From contig JBOZIK010000001.1 of NCBI GenBank assembly GCA_051453625.1, positions 265,523,053 to 265,546,364 of the forward strand: 23,312 bases of DNA, given 5' to 3'. This stretch comes from Welwitschia mirabilis (lineage: Eukaryota > Gnetophyta > Gnetopsida > Welwitschiales). The position numbers and the translations under genes were made by a program. The notes under the pieces are model-generated. The model ran no database searches, had not been told where the DNA came from, and was given only the letters and a program-made list of their open reading frames with translations. Shown here piece after piece: positions 1 to 10,735 of the stretch (its first letter is position 1; every line of letters starts with the position of its first letter).

Positions 1-1369
1 AAAATAAATATCATCTGATCACATACTCACAAAGGTAAAAACATGAAGAATAAAAAAGAACACCTATAAATAACCAAAGTTTTACACCATTAAGAGAAAA
101 CACAAAAAACTAAAATATCTTTCTTCAAAATAAAGTTCATAGATATTTAAATGTTTTAAGATTGGATGAATATAATCTTATTACTTTGAAATGACTAAGT
201 AAAATTTACTAGTTATGGTAACTTCATAAAGTGATATATTAGTCAACTATTAAAGATGTTTAAGTGATAGCATGATATCCATCAAAAGAATAAGCTAATA
301 AAGAATTCAGATAATTTTAGAAAGACTTATTAATATAATTGCTTCTATCATATTTAAGATTTGATGAATCATAAATGTTTAATCCTTTTTTCTTTTTTAG
401 AATTTTCCTAGTGTTCAAATAAGATATCTCAACTAAGCTATAAAAATGTACTTTCTTTAAAAGATAAGGACTTAACTATCTAGAGATTAAATCATTGAAT
501 AAAATAAAAATAAAAACTAAAGACAAAAACATAACAATAATAAAATCAAAAGGAAATATAAAAGAAAACTAAAAACAAATTTTATTCAAATCCTAAATTC
601 TATTTAACACTTTGTTTACAAGAAATAAATAAAAGAAAAAGAAGAAGAATTTATTTAGATCTAATGATATTTTATTTTTTCAAAAAAAAAAATCAAACTA
701 AAAAGAGACCAATTGATAAAACATAAAAGGCACAAATGCATGACAGGGTAACATTTTTACTCCATAAAATTTATTTACAATATGAGATATAAAGACTTCA
801 GATAGTTCATGGAAGAACATCGCTTATCATATGCATGATATGAATAATTACAATTATGGATTTCATCTAAAATTTGATATTGAGGATGAAAAAGATTAAT
901 GATTCCATTGGAAATTAAAAAAATTTGGAGAAAGCTTCTTAGGATGAATGATGGAGGTAGGTTTAATATACTATGGATTGTTAAAAAGATAAGATTTTAT
1001 AAAATTCAAAAGTTCAAGATATTACAAGTCATACTTCTAAAAATATTTATCATTAAAGGCATAAGATAAAGTGGATTTGGTAGAAAAGGGAAGGATGTTT
1101 CTTTGAATAGGTTTAAGGGAATGAAATGAAAAAACATGTGAAGAATTTTTAAATTGCATTACTATATTGAAAAGGATAGGTCTATTTTTCATCAAGTTTG
1201 TTTGAATTTCTTCATTATTCCTCCTATTCTTATTATTGTCTTTGATCTTACTGTGTTAAATGCTTTGTGTTCTTTTTTGATTAGTAAATATATCTTTCCT
1301 TTTTACATTATTATTCTTTTTATTTTATTGATTTTTGATTTTTTGGATTGTCATCTAGGACTATAATCT
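1..1369. other. Unrecognised AT-rich stretch, possibly the left part of copy A
   Basis: No gene is recognised here on either strand. By comparison with copy B, reverse transcriptase of copy A would be expected on the minus strand below about position 900, but I find no VPKK, D-[FY]-R-K-L or x-x-D-D motif in it. Homology to the protease-to-RT linker of B fades near 1370. Copy A may be deleted here, interrupted by another insertion, or decayed beyond reading by eye. A 70-codon open frame at 1154-1366 is hydrophobic low-complexity sequence without homology signs and I do not call it a gene. Confidence 0.4.
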
Positions 1370-1499
1370 AGAGGACTATGGTGGAGGATGAGGTTTTAAA
1401 GATAAATTTTCAATTAAGTTCACACGTTGAATTAGATTATTATGCAAAGTTGATTCTTGTATCTTTAACTAAGTGATGTTGTATAAATAAGGTTAATTT

Positions 1500-2150
1500 A
1501 TCTCTTTTTCCTAAGTTTCCCTTATCACCCATATCTTTTTTTGTAGTATTGAAAACTTGAATAGTATATGTCTTATTATTAATGTGACATTCTATTAATC
1601 CAGTTCATGTGCCTCTGATGTAAGAAGTGATTTCACAAAAGGATCTTCCTAAAAGTAGTGGGTAAATTTCATCATGTTCACATCTATGGGGTAGAAGGCT
1701 TCTTTAATTTCAATGATTAAGTTTTGAATAATTCCTATAAATTTCCTAGTTAATGTATCAGCTAATTCTAAGATGATTTGTATAGGTTCAATTATTTCTT
1801 CTAATCAAGTATTTTACAAATGGGAAGAGGAACCATGTTTACACTTTATCCTATGTTAATTAAAATTTTTGGATTTTCTTATTCCCTTTTAAGGTAACAC
1901 TTATTATTATTATCTTAGGGTTTTTAAATTTAGGTGCTTTTTGTATACCTAGGTTGAAAACAGATTGTATAAAGAAGACTCTATTGGGAATAGTACATTT
2001 TGATTTCTTTTAAATAGGTCTTTTTACAACTTTGCATACTTTGTATTTTCTTGTAAGAGCTTTTAAAAGATAATTTGATATTATGATCTTGTATTAAAGC
2101 TTTTAAGTGCTTATCAAAAATAGGATTTGTATTAAGCCAAGGGGTAGCTT
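1500..2150 (-). pseudogene. Copy A protease domain and its N-terminal linker, decayed
   Basis: Read on the minus strand, the region shows the conserved linker block ATPWLNTNPIFDKHLKALIQ near 2120-2060, matching the block before protease in copy B, then the protease proper. The usual catalytic signature of plant Athila proteases (D-x-G-A-S-V-N) is here N-I-G-stop-S-V-N: Asn at 1855-1857 in place of the catalytic Asp, and a stop at 1846-1848. Further on are EPIQIILELADTL, KEAFYPIDV and YPLLLGRSF, which fit the body and the C-terminal LLGR motif of retroviral-type aspartic proteases. Several frameshifts separate these blocks. It would have cut the Gag-Pol precursor; this copy cannot. Confidence 0.7.
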
Positions 2151-2639
2151 GTCTTTTTCTTTTGTTTTTTGTTAAGGCTCATCTAAAGATAAAGGGAAAT
2201 TATATGTTACCAATATTTCTATTTCATCCTCTTATTTACCTTCTTCATCATTTTGAAAAGTTAAAGTATCATGAATAGGTGGTATTGTATCAACTATTTT
2301 ACAATCTCTCTTTACTTCATTTGGGTTTCAAAAAGGTTGAGTTGCAATAGATCCTTGTGGTCTTTGATTTTCTAACATTGATTATTGGAATACATTAACT
2401 AAATTTCTAATCCTTGTGTTAATTTTTCTTAACTCTTTCATTATGTTTATAATTAAATCATTTTGATTTTGATTTTTGAAAACTTTAAGGGCTTGGTTGG
2501 AAGTTATTTAGTTTGAAATTTAAATTGTTAATATATTCTTAAAATGTTTTCAATTTTATTTTCCACTTATTCCTTATTGATTGCATTTGGTTTTAAAATT
2601 TTGAAGGCCTTTAGTTAAATGCAGATACTTATTTAAGTA

Positions 2640-3600
2640 TTTTTTTTTTTTACATATTGATAATAAGGGACATTCTTTTATTACATGAGAGTTATCTTTA
2701 CATATATCATATGTTGATGTTACATTTTTTTCATTTGCTACTTGGCATCTAGAATCATTTGAATCTATTTTTTAAAAGAAGTAGTGAAATTCTTGATTAC
2801 ATTTATTGAATTATTTTGAATTTCCTCCTTATCATGTTTTACTTCTTTTAAGTCCTATATTATTTGATCTATAGTTTGATTTTCTTTAAAGGTTGGTTTA
2901 GGTTAGGTTTTACTTATTTTAACTAGATCTTTTAACAATGTTCATGCATTATCTAAATCTACATTCATCAAGTTTTCATTACAACAGAAATCTAAAGGTT
3001 ATTTGTTTTTCTTATTTAATCCACTATAAAAATAATTATTAATTATTCTTTAAGGAGTTCATTAATAAGATTAGAATGTATTTGTTCAATAAATTATTCT
3101 TATGTTATGACACAATCTTTAATAGCTTGTTGTTGAAAGTTTGTGACTTATTTTCTTTTTTGCTTATGGTGTGCTCACTAATGAATCTTTTGTTTAAAGC
3201 ATCTTGTTCTTGACTTTTATGTTTTAAGACTTTTATAAGATATGGTTCTAAGCAAAAGTTTTACTCTATCTCTAATTGTAATAGGAAAGATAATAATATA
3301 AGTTTTATCACTAATTTATTTTTTTCATTTCCTAAAGTGAGCACTAATTATTTTATATCAGTAAGGTATTGAAAAGTATTTGTATTAGATTCTCTTAATA
3401 ATGTTGCATAGGAATTTAAGTTCTTTAATTCTACATTATTACTAGGATGTAATCAAAAGGATTTTGGATTTTAATTTTCTATTGGTAATTAAATACCTAA
3501 CTGGAACATTTCTATTCATATTAGATGCTTTTATCATGATTGAGATATTAGATGATACTAATTATTTTTATTTTTACATTAAATTAAAAATAGATGAATA
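2640..3600 (-). pseudogene. Copy A gag remnant with broken zinc knuckle
   Basis: On the minus strand the pieces NNVELKNLNSYATLL, KSLKT/KHKSQEQDALNKRFIS and KENKSQTFNNKLL follow the order of the gag capsid region of copy B (VELRNLNAYP, QDAFIKIFMSE, EVTNFXQQPNED). A CCHC zinc knuckle relic lies at 2670-2711 and reads YDICKDNSHVIKEC: the first Cys codon has become TAT (Tyr), the remaining Cys-His-Cys are in place with normal spacing. Gag would form the particle and bind element RNA through the knuckle. Stops and shifts occur throughout, so the frame is dead. The start and end given are approximate. Confidence 0.7.
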
Positions 3601-4244
3601 AAAATGATTTGCTTCTATGCTATTACTTTCTTTTAAAAAATTAGATTCTAAAATAATGAAAGATAAAAAATATTCTTGTTTAACTTTTGAAATTTTTTGC
3701 ATATAAGCTAAAATCAACTAGACCTTCTTTGATATTTTTCTTGATTAGGCTTCACTCCCTTTAATACTTCATATTTTTACCCAAGTGTACTATGTTCTTA
3801 CATGCTCAATGATGTGTTTACAATTGTTGTTTTTGTCATTATCTAGACAATGACCTAAATGACTACTTTATATAAAATAGAAAACACAAAAAATAAAGAA
3901 AAATAAAAATAAAACCCAAACCAAAACTAACAGTCATCTGCCCATGTTGTTTGGACAATAGAGAGATGATAGCAGTTTATTCTATAGTATAAAACCAAAA
4001 AACAAAATTTGTGGAAAAATATTTAAAAAACCCTAAACTTATCCATCATTTTCTTGTGTCATCTAGATGATAAATAGGATGACATACTCAAAAATACAAA
4101 ATAAAAAATAAAAAACGTAAAGAAACATGAAAATAAAAACTATGATGTTTATAGTAATAATACAATGTTATTACAAATAAATATCTAAATTGAAATCCAA
4201 AGCACTTATCTAGGTAATGATAATCCTCAAACTTCTTGCAACCT
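3601..4244 (-). other. Copy A untranslated leader between PBS and gag
   Basis: This stretch has no coding signal. Read on the minus strand, the part next to the PBS (AGTTTGAGGAT, TAAGTGCTTTGGAT) matches the leader of copy B just after its PBS (6398-6435), which supports common descent. It contains several copies of a family motif based on TGTCATCTAGACGAT, for example 4057-4084, where the two arms TGTCATC and GATGACA could pair. Confidence 0.6.
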
Positions 4245-4262
4245 TCCCTCGTAATGGTGCCA
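4245..4262 (-). other. Primer binding site of copy A (tRNA-Asp type)
   Basis: Read on the minus strand the 18 bases are TGGCACCATTACGAGGGA, three bases after the LTR end. The plant tRNA-Asp complementary site, common in Athila-type elements, is TGGCGCCGTTGCCGGGGA; this copy differs at five positions, four of them G-to-A. Minus-strand cDNA synthesis would have started here. Confidence 0.8.
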
Positions 4263-4265
4263 AAA

Positions 4266-5175
4266 TGTTGTGGTGCATATTTATATAAACATTACATCTT
4301 TAGTAAACTTCTATTAATCAAAAATATATATATAAACATAACACACTAATATAGATGAGATTTAACAAAATGTCATAAACCATCAAAGGCACTAGGCCCA
4401 AAGCTAGAGAATTGATTTTAATAATGTATTTTTGTATTTTTCTTTTTAAAGTTCAAAATGAAAATCAATAATGCAAAAAAAGTAAAGACACTATGTAATG
4501 CAAATGTAAACTACTCTAAATGCAATATCTATCTAACTACTAAATTTCTAACACCAAGATTGATCTTGTATAATCTAGATTAATCACGAAAACTATCACT
4601 CATTTTAACCAACCTAAGATATCAAGTACATTGAATAAAATATGGAAAACTTGCAATGATTAGTCTAAGAAATATAAAATGTAATATGAGTTCCTACACT
4701 AATGATTCCAACCTTGATAGAGGTTTCCCTTAATGGCTTATATTACCAATGAAGCTATAAGAAAATCATAAGCAACATAAACCATAAAAAACATGCACAT
4801 GAATATAATTAAAAGAATATTTTTATTAAAAGTCAAATGAACATCCTATTAAAAAGCAGAAACACTATAATAAAGAAGACATAGTATAATACCAATGAAG
4901 GCTCCTCTCTACAACTAGCAGATAGATCTTTTGCCTTTTTATCTCTACTCATAAGAATTTCTAATGTAAAGAAGATGATTATAGTTGATGACAAAGGTGG
5001 TATTTATTTACAATAATAGACTTAAAAATAGCAAATCTAATAGATGCAATAAAACTCCTAATGATGTAAAGAAGATACATGACATCTTGCACAAGTTTAG
5101 TGAACTCTAATACATGGACTAAAATTAGGTGTTATCCTTCTAATAATTTGGGCAATAGTAGGGATAATACCACAT
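4266..5175 (-). repeat. Copy A 5' LTR, 3' portion (910 bp)
   Basis: On the minus strand this segment aligns with the second half and more of the LTRs of copy B: GAGATTGATCTTG-like and ACTTTTAATTAAAA-like blocks, the AAATAAATACC box and the terminal ATATGCACCACAACA are shared. It ends with ACAACA next to the PBS, so it is the 5' LTR. It is broken at 5175, where copy B begins. Added to the 342 bp at 18040-18381 the LTR is 1252 bp, close to the LTR size of B, which shows that it was split and not shortened. A decayed TATA-like box is at 5001-5010 (TAAATAAATA on the minus strand). Confidence 0.8.
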
Positions 5176-6366
5176 TATTGCACTACCAAATTATATGTAT
5201 TTGAGATGGTATTTTTAGTATTTTTACAAGACATTAGATAAGTTTATCCTAAATTTCAACAATAATGGAGAGCTAAGACAAATCCCATAAAAACATGTAA
5301 TATTCATTAAATTTTATAACATTTAAAGCAATTTATAATACTTCCTATCTAAAGTAACAATCCTTCAAACAATCAAGCTAATGCAATGCATGGAATACTT
5401 TAGAAATCCTATCATCCACCTAATCATCTAGACTATGGTATAGATGACAAAAACACTTAAGTAAAGTAGGATGCATACTAGACCAAATCTGGTAGTTAAT
5501 GTGAAACTCATATGATGTGGCATTATATCCTATGATATTCAAATGATAGAAAGGATGACATCTAAAATAATGCTTCATCAAACTTCATGAAACTCTAGTC
5601 TCACACTTTCTTATGCTATTGTTAGGATTACTTGCATGTTTGTTAGTCTTCTCTGATTTTAGAGTATGTTTTGTAATAAATACCTTCTTTGCCTTTAACT
5701 CTGCTTCTATCTTTGTTTATATTGGAAATTTTCATGACAAGAGATTAAAGGGCTAGAGGTCCATCCATTATTGTTGCAGAGAGATGTCTTTCTTGGTATT
5801 TGGACTGTGTATCCTTCATTAAGGTTCTACTACTTTATAACATGGATGTTGGTTCACTTTTAATTAAAACTCTATTTTTCTTTTTTATATTTTACTTTAT
5901 GCACCTTCCTTATGGTTTATTTTGTCTCTGATTCCATGATAGCTTCTTTGATAATATACATTAGAAGGAAAAACTTTGTTAATATTAACATTATTAGTTT
6001 AGGTTCATTACATTTCATTTCTTAAATTAACTTTACATTGTTTTCATATTTTGTTTTTTGTACCTAATAGCTTAGATTAGTCTTGATCTAGTAATAACTT
6101 TTCTTGATTGATCTAGGCTATACAAGATCAATCTCCATGATACTTTGATTTGGTAATCAAATAGAAGTTTCATTTAGTTTAGTCTTGCATTTTATTTACA
6201 TAGTGTGTTTATTTGCATAGTTATTTTACTTTATTATTTAATTCTCTTTTGAGAATTTGGGGCACTCCCATATATATTAGTATGTTTTATTATGTAAAAT
6301 CTATATATTTATGATGTACAATATTTATTTAAGAATGTAACATTTACACAAATACACACAACAACA
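5176..6366 (+). repeat. Copy B 5' LTR (1191 bp)
   Basis: It starts TATTGCACTACC (from TGTTGC by G-to-A, compare copy C) and ends ACAACA, immediately before the PBS region. It matches 16600-18037 over its full length, with shared blocks such as ACACTTAAGTAAAG, CCATCCATTATTGTT and CACTTTTAATTAAAA. A TATA-like box decayed to TAATAAATA lies at 5674-5682, in the place where copy C keeps TATAAATA. The LTR should carry the element promoter and the RNA 3' end; this one is probably inactive. Confidence 0.88.
5674..5682 (+). promoter_or_regulatory. Decayed TATA-like box of copy B 5' LTR
   Basis: TAATAAATA lies about 500 bp into the LTR. The equivalent position in copy C reads TATAAATA and in copy A TAAATAAATA, which suggests the core promoter of the family. 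Position and homology are seen; promoter function is inferred. Confidence 0.4.
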
Positions 6367-6369
6367 TAT

Positions 6370-6387
6370 TGATATCATTATTGGGAA
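6370..6387 (+). other. Primer binding site of copy B, decayed (tRNA-Asp type)
   Basis: TGATATCATTATTGGGAA lies three bases inside the 5' LTR. Against TGGCGCCGTTGCCGGGGA, the plant tRNA-Asp complement, it differs at nine of eighteen positions, and each change is C-to-T or G-to-A. All three CpG of the site are lost. Confidence 0.75.
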
Positions 6388-7039
6388 AGGTTGCTTAAAG
6401 TTTGAGGATTTGTTTCTTAGGTAAGTGCTTGGATTTTAGTTTGGATATTTCTCTATAGTAGCATTGTATTTTTATAGTAGAAATGTAGGTTTTTATTTTT
6501 CCTTTTTTAATTTTGCATTCCAAAATAAATGCCTTGTCATCCCTCAAGTTATCTAAATAAATCATGATGGTAATGGTTTGTGAAACTTAGGTTTTTTTAA
6601 TTTTTCTTAAGAACTACAATTTTTTTATCATCCCCTCTATCATTAAAATGAATTAGTGGATGACAAATCTATTTTTGGTTTATGTCATTTCACAATTCTA
6701 TTTTTTTCCTTTTTCCTTTTTGTTTTTTTTATGTGTGTCATTGTTCAGGTTTATCATCTAGACAATAACTAAAATGATGCATGCATAAATAGAACTGAGC
6801 ATGCTAGGATATGATAAATTTTAGTAAAAATATGAAATATTAGAAAGAGTACCTATTGATTAAAGAAAACATCTGAGAAGATTTTATTAACTATGAACTT
6901 AACCCAGGTATGAACACCTCAAGTATGCAAAATATTTCAAGAGTTGAATAAGAAAACTTTTCTACATTTATTATTTCAAAATATAATTTTTCAAAATAAA
7001 TTTTTTCAAAAGATAGTTTAGAATAAAGTCATTTATTAC
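6388..7039 (+). other. Copy B untranslated leader
   Basis: This is noncoding sequence between PBS and gag. The first 100 bases match the leader of copy A (AAGTTTGAGGAT, TAAGTGCTTGGATTT). It contains further copies of the GTCATC...GATGAC motif near 6535-6575, 6629-6665 and 6750-6785. Confidence 0.6.
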
Positions 7040-8000
7040 AATGTTGAATTCATCACAAAAACAAAAATAGGTTACTTTTCCTAATCCTCATATTATTATT
7101 AGAACCCCTACTACTGTCCTTATAAATCCTAATGCTAATGTCATCCTTAAAGAACTTATTTAAAGTAAGAAATATAAAATCCAAATCCCTTTTAACCTAC
7201 CTCCTGATGATGATGTTGAGTTAAGAAATTTAAATGCTTATCCTGTTTTTAATGGATAAAATGATAAATATCCCTTATAACATATAGCCAACATCAAACA
7301 ATTAGTACTTACTTTCAAAAATGGTAAAAACTAAATTAGTGATCATACTTATATGGTTATTTTTTTAATTATTTTAAAAGAAAAATCTAAACTATGGTTA
7401 AGAACTATTTCACATAAAAGTTTAAAAATATGAAACCAAGTTCAAGATGCATTTATAAAAATATTTATGAGTGAAACAACTATAAGAAAAATAAAGAAAG
7501 AAGTAACTAATTTCTAGCAACAACCTAATGAAGATTATTCATTTACTTATGAGTGAATTTTCATTGTCATACATTATAATCCTATAGATTCTTTCACCTA
7601 ATAAGAATTAGTAGATTATTTTTATAGGGGAATTAATAATCAAATCAAACAACTTGTATATTTTTAATGTGAAAGAAACTTGATGAATCTCACACTAGAA
7701 AATGCATGAAAGGTGTTGGAAGAGCTAGTAGAAGTAATTCAAACATGTTGTAAACTAATTCTTTAATAAAATTATATAGTAGATGAAATTATAAAAGACC
7801 TTAAATAAGTTAAATAAAAAAATAAATGAAAATAAAAAGAACCAATGAATGTTATGAAGGATTTCATTACAACACTAGAAAAGTACACTCAAATGATCTT
7901 AGATGATGGCAATTAAAAAGAGTGTGGTCATGGTTTCAACTTGTGATTTGTGTAAAGACAACTACCATATAATAAAATATTGTCCTTTATTACCTACTTA
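7040..8000 (+). pseudogene. Copy B gag (capsid and nucleocapsid), decayed
   Basis: Readable pieces in order are VELRNLNAYPVFNG near 7216, ILKEKSKLWLRTISHKSLK near 7370, NQVQDAFIKIFMSE near 7435, QQPNEDYSFTYE near 7520, ELVDYF and NNQIKQLVYF near 7600 and ENAXKVLEELVE near 7700. They follow the pattern of the plant retrotransposon gag domain (F-P-x-S-L-x-x-x-A-x-x-W-L; W-x-x-L-x-x-x-F; F-x-Q-x-x-x-E). The nucleocapsid CCHC knuckle is intact at 7942-7983. Many in-frame TAA and TAG codons arose from CAA and CAG, and TGA from TGG or CGA, by C-to-T or G-to-A. No start codon can be chosen with confidence. The product would have packaged element RNA. Confidence 0.75.
7942..7983 (+). other. CCHC zinc knuckle in copy B gag
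   Basis: The 14 codons read CDLCKDNYHIIKYC, a full C-x2-C-x4-H-x4-C retroviral zinc knuckle. The same site in copy A has lost the first Cys. The knuckle binds nucleic acid in the nucleocapsid of retroelements. Confidence 0.85.
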
Positions 8001-8619
8001 TAAAGAAAATAGTTATGAAGAGGTTTATGCATTCAATCAGAAGTATTCAAACTTTAGAAATAAAAATTAGAATGAAAATCAAAATCAAAACCAATTTTAA
8101 TCTAGGATAAATGAATAATCAAACTTTTAATCTTTTGAAAAAAAATTTAAGACTTTCAAGTAAATCATCCAGATTTTTAACCATTCACAAATATATTTCA
8201 TAATGCTAAATTTTTAATAAATAACTCAAACTTGCAACTAGACAACTCTAATTATTAAGCAAGCACATCAAACCCATAAAACTAAAAGGATTTACTTAGA
8301 AATTTCATTGATGAGTTTAAGAAAATCTTAAGAAAAAACAAATTCAAACATTAAAAATATTGTTAATTTTCATCAACAAACTATGCTTACTAATTAAATA
8401 CCACAAGGGTTACTTGCAACATAACCTTTACCAAACCTTAATAAATTAAAAAAGGATTGTAATATGACAAGAATTGGAAATGATATAACACCTTTAACCC
8501 ATGAGGCTTCAACTTCCCAAAGTAATAAGAATGATGAAGAAGAAAAGGATATTGAAATCTTAGAAAATCATACTTTCTCTTCTCCTTCAAATGATAAAAA
8601 GAAGTATTCTTTTCAGATA
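8001..8619 (+). pseudogene. Copy B gag-to-protease linker
   Basis: This stretch joins the zinc knuckle to the protease region. It is rich in Asn, Gln, Lys and Glu codons, as usual for the disordered part of plant Gag-Pol. A 64-codon open run at 8464-8658 includes the acidic stretch NDEEEKDIEILE and is a chance-open piece of the linker, not a separate gene. Copy A has a comparable region on the minus strand at about 2150-2640. No domain is recognised. Confidence 0.5.
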
Positions 8620-9310
8620 AAGTTAAGAAACCTCCTACCCCTTGGCTTGATAGATTAAACATCAATTCTAATTTTGATGAACATCTTAAGGCCTTAATAC
8701 AAAATGTAAGCATAAATTTACCATTTTAAAAAATCTTGTAAGATAATCCTAAATATTCTAAGTTATGAAAAGATCTAATTAGGAGGAAATAAAAATGAAC
8801 TATACCTATTAAAATCTTCCTAGCTCAATCTACAACCAAATTATTCTTACAAAAATGTCGAAAGTTTAAAGATCCAGGGGTAGCAATAGTTAGTATCACT
8901 TTGAAAAGAAATAAAAGAATAAAGAAAGCCTTAATCAATATAGAAGAAAGTGTTAATATTTTACCTTTATACATTTGTTAATTACTTAGTTTAGAATGTA
9001 AAACTAAGCCTATAAGAATTATCTTAGAATTAGTAGATACATTCATAAAGAAATCTTTAGCAGTAATCAAATATTTGATGATCTAAATTGAAGAAGCATT
9101 CTATCCAATAGATGTGGTTGTGATGGATCCTAAGCATAACAGAGATTATCCATTACTTTTAGGTAGAGCTATTTGTGCAATAGTCCATTATATTATTGAT
9201 ATTAGAAATGGAATGATGGAATGTCACCTATTTGTGCAATAGTCCATTATATTATTGATATTAGAAATGGAATGATGGAATGTCACTTAGTAAATAAGAA
9301 GTTCATCATT
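8620..9310 (+). pseudogene. Copy B protease (aspartic), decayed, with internal tandem duplication
   Basis: The block PWLDR...FDEHLKALIQN at about 8636-8705 is the conserved lead-in. The catalytic signature, expected as D-x-G-A-S-V-N, reads N-I-E-E-S-V-N with Asn for Asp at 8937-8939. Then follow IRIILELVDTF, EEAFYPIDVVVMDP and YPLLLGRAI, typical of the protease C-terminal half. A perfect 59 bp tandem duplication (9169-9286) breaks the frame near the end. It would have matured Gag-Pol; this copy is inactive. Confidence 0.72.
9169..9286 (+). repeat. Perfect 59 bp tandem duplication
   Basis: Unit 9169-9227 is repeated without a mismatch as 9228-9286 (starts CTATTTGTGC, ends GGAATGTCAC). As 59 is not a multiple of three, it shifts the protease frame. 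Copies A and B are otherwise strongly diverged, so a perfect pair points to a recent event or an assembly error. Confidence 0.93.
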
Positions 9311-9989
9311 AGAGTATTTGATGCTACTAAAAAATATTAGGTGATGAGTTGAATATTGAAGAAGAGATTAAACCAAATTTATTTTTATAGCATCATCTAC
9401 TTGAAGAGAGATGGTTAATGCTTCATAAGTTAATCTTGTTTAATAATCCACTTAAAGTAGAAAATTTAAAAGTTTTAATGATAATCAACTTAACTATGGA
9501 TACTTAGAAAATGACTATTTTGATCAAGAGAGTAGAAAAACTAAAACCATAAATTCTATAAAAGTCAAAATCTAAACAAGCTGAGATTTCTTATTTTGAG
9601 GGAAGTCATTCACTCAAATCATCCAAATGATAGTTTGAGATGATAGTCGAATTTGAGAAAAATTCAATAAAAAATAAAAATCTAAATTTAAATCTGAAAC
9701 TTTTACCCAGTGGACTGAAATATATTTTTTGTGTAATGATCATAACAAACCTTTAGTAATAAATGAGAAAATCTTTTCTTAATAAGAGTTAATTTTAATC
9801 TAATTTTTAAAATCTAAGATTAATGTGTTGGCTTGATTCCACAAAGATTTAATAGCCATTCATACCTATATTGTTCATCATAAAATCTACTTTAATAATA
9901 ATGCAAAACCTATTAGGAAACCCCAATACCTCTATAATTCAACATAAAATCTACCTTGAGAATAATGAAAAATCTATTAGGCAACCCCA
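9311..9989 (+). other. Copy B protease-to-RT linker, with an imperfect 64 bp duplication
   Basis: No domain is recognised in 9311-9878 apart from weak likeness to the same linker in copy A. From 9879 a segment (CATAAAATCTAC...AACCCCAAT) recurs with a 64 bp shift from 9943, with several differences. It lies where plant Ty3/gypsy pol has the conserved residues leading into RT, and the second copy runs on into the RT frame. The duplication shifts the frame. Confidence 0.6.
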
Positions 9990-10735
9990 ATGTAGATTAA
10001 ACATAGCCCTTAAATAAGTTGTAAAGAACAAAATCATTAAATTCATGGGTGTTAGAATTATTTATTCCATAGCTGATAGTGAGGGGGTTAGTCCTTTAAT
10101 AATAGTACCTAAGAAAGAGGGGAAGCAGAAAATGTGTATTGATTTTAGAAAATTAAATGAAGTAATTAAGAAAGATCATTACCTTGTACTTTCTTTGATA
10201 AAATACTTAATAAAATCCAAGGACATACTTTTTATTACTTTTTTGATGGATATAGTGGTTACAACCAAGTTTGTATTGCTAGCAAGGACTAAGCCAAAAC
10301 TACTATTATTTTACCTTTTGGAACTTTTGCGTTTAGATATTTGTCTTTTGGTCTTTGCTATGCTCTTAGTATTTTTTAATATAAAATGATGAGCATCTCT
10401 TCTAAAATATTAGAAGATTCAATTGAAATTTAATAAATGACTTCTCAATCTATGATGACAACTTTGAACAAATATTAGAAAGATTAGAATAAGTCCTTAA
10501 TAAATCTATTACTAGTGGCCTTCATTTAAGTTAGGAGAAGAGTTTTCTTTTAGTTGATAATGGAATTATCTTAGGTCATTACATATCTAATAAAGAAATT
10601 AGAATGAATCCTGAAAAGGTTAATATCATTAAGAACCTAACTTATCTAACAAATGTAAAATAAGTTTGACCTTTCCTTAGCTATTATGATTCTAATTGAT
10701 GTTTATTCAATATTATGCTAAAATTTTTAAACCAC
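9990..10735 (+). pseudogene. Copy B reverse transcriptase, decayed
   Basis: The 5' part is open from 10045 to 10389 and shows IIYSIADSEGVSPLIIVPKK, CIDFRKLNEV and KKDHY, the fingers motifs of Ty3/gypsy RT (W-V-S-P, V-P-K-K, D-[FY]-R-K-L-N). Frameshifts follow near 10180-10260. The FLDGYSGYNQ and PFGTFAFR motifs can be read in other frames at about 10240-10340. The catalytic x-x-D-D box reads L-I-N-D at 10430-10441: the first Asp has become Asn by G-to-A. After it the thumb region is readable to NPEKVNIIKNLTY (10609-10645). It copied the element RNA into DNA; it is dead here. Confidence 0.85.

Larger units (their letters stand above)
1370..5175 (-). mobile_element. Ty3/gypsy (Athila-like) LTR retrotransposon, copy A, degenerate and interrupted
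   Basis: Copy A reads right to left: LTR end at 4266, tRNA-Asp type PBS at 4245-4262, untranslated leader, gag remnant with a zinc-knuckle relic, linker, protease remnant. The order and the sequences parallel copy B (plus strand), so the two are members of one family. Its 5' LTR is broken at 5175 by the insertion of copy B, and the missing first 342 bp reappear at 18040-18381. The left end is not seen: recognisable sequence fades near 1370 and the element may continue past the window edge. Every reading frame carries stops, so it is a relic. The call as an Athila-type element rests on the PBS class and the gag and protease style and is an inference. Confidence 0.8.

Noticed and set aside
8438-8713. 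91-codon open frame on the minus strand
   Set aside because: It is antisense to the gag-protease linker of copy B and has no domain pattern.
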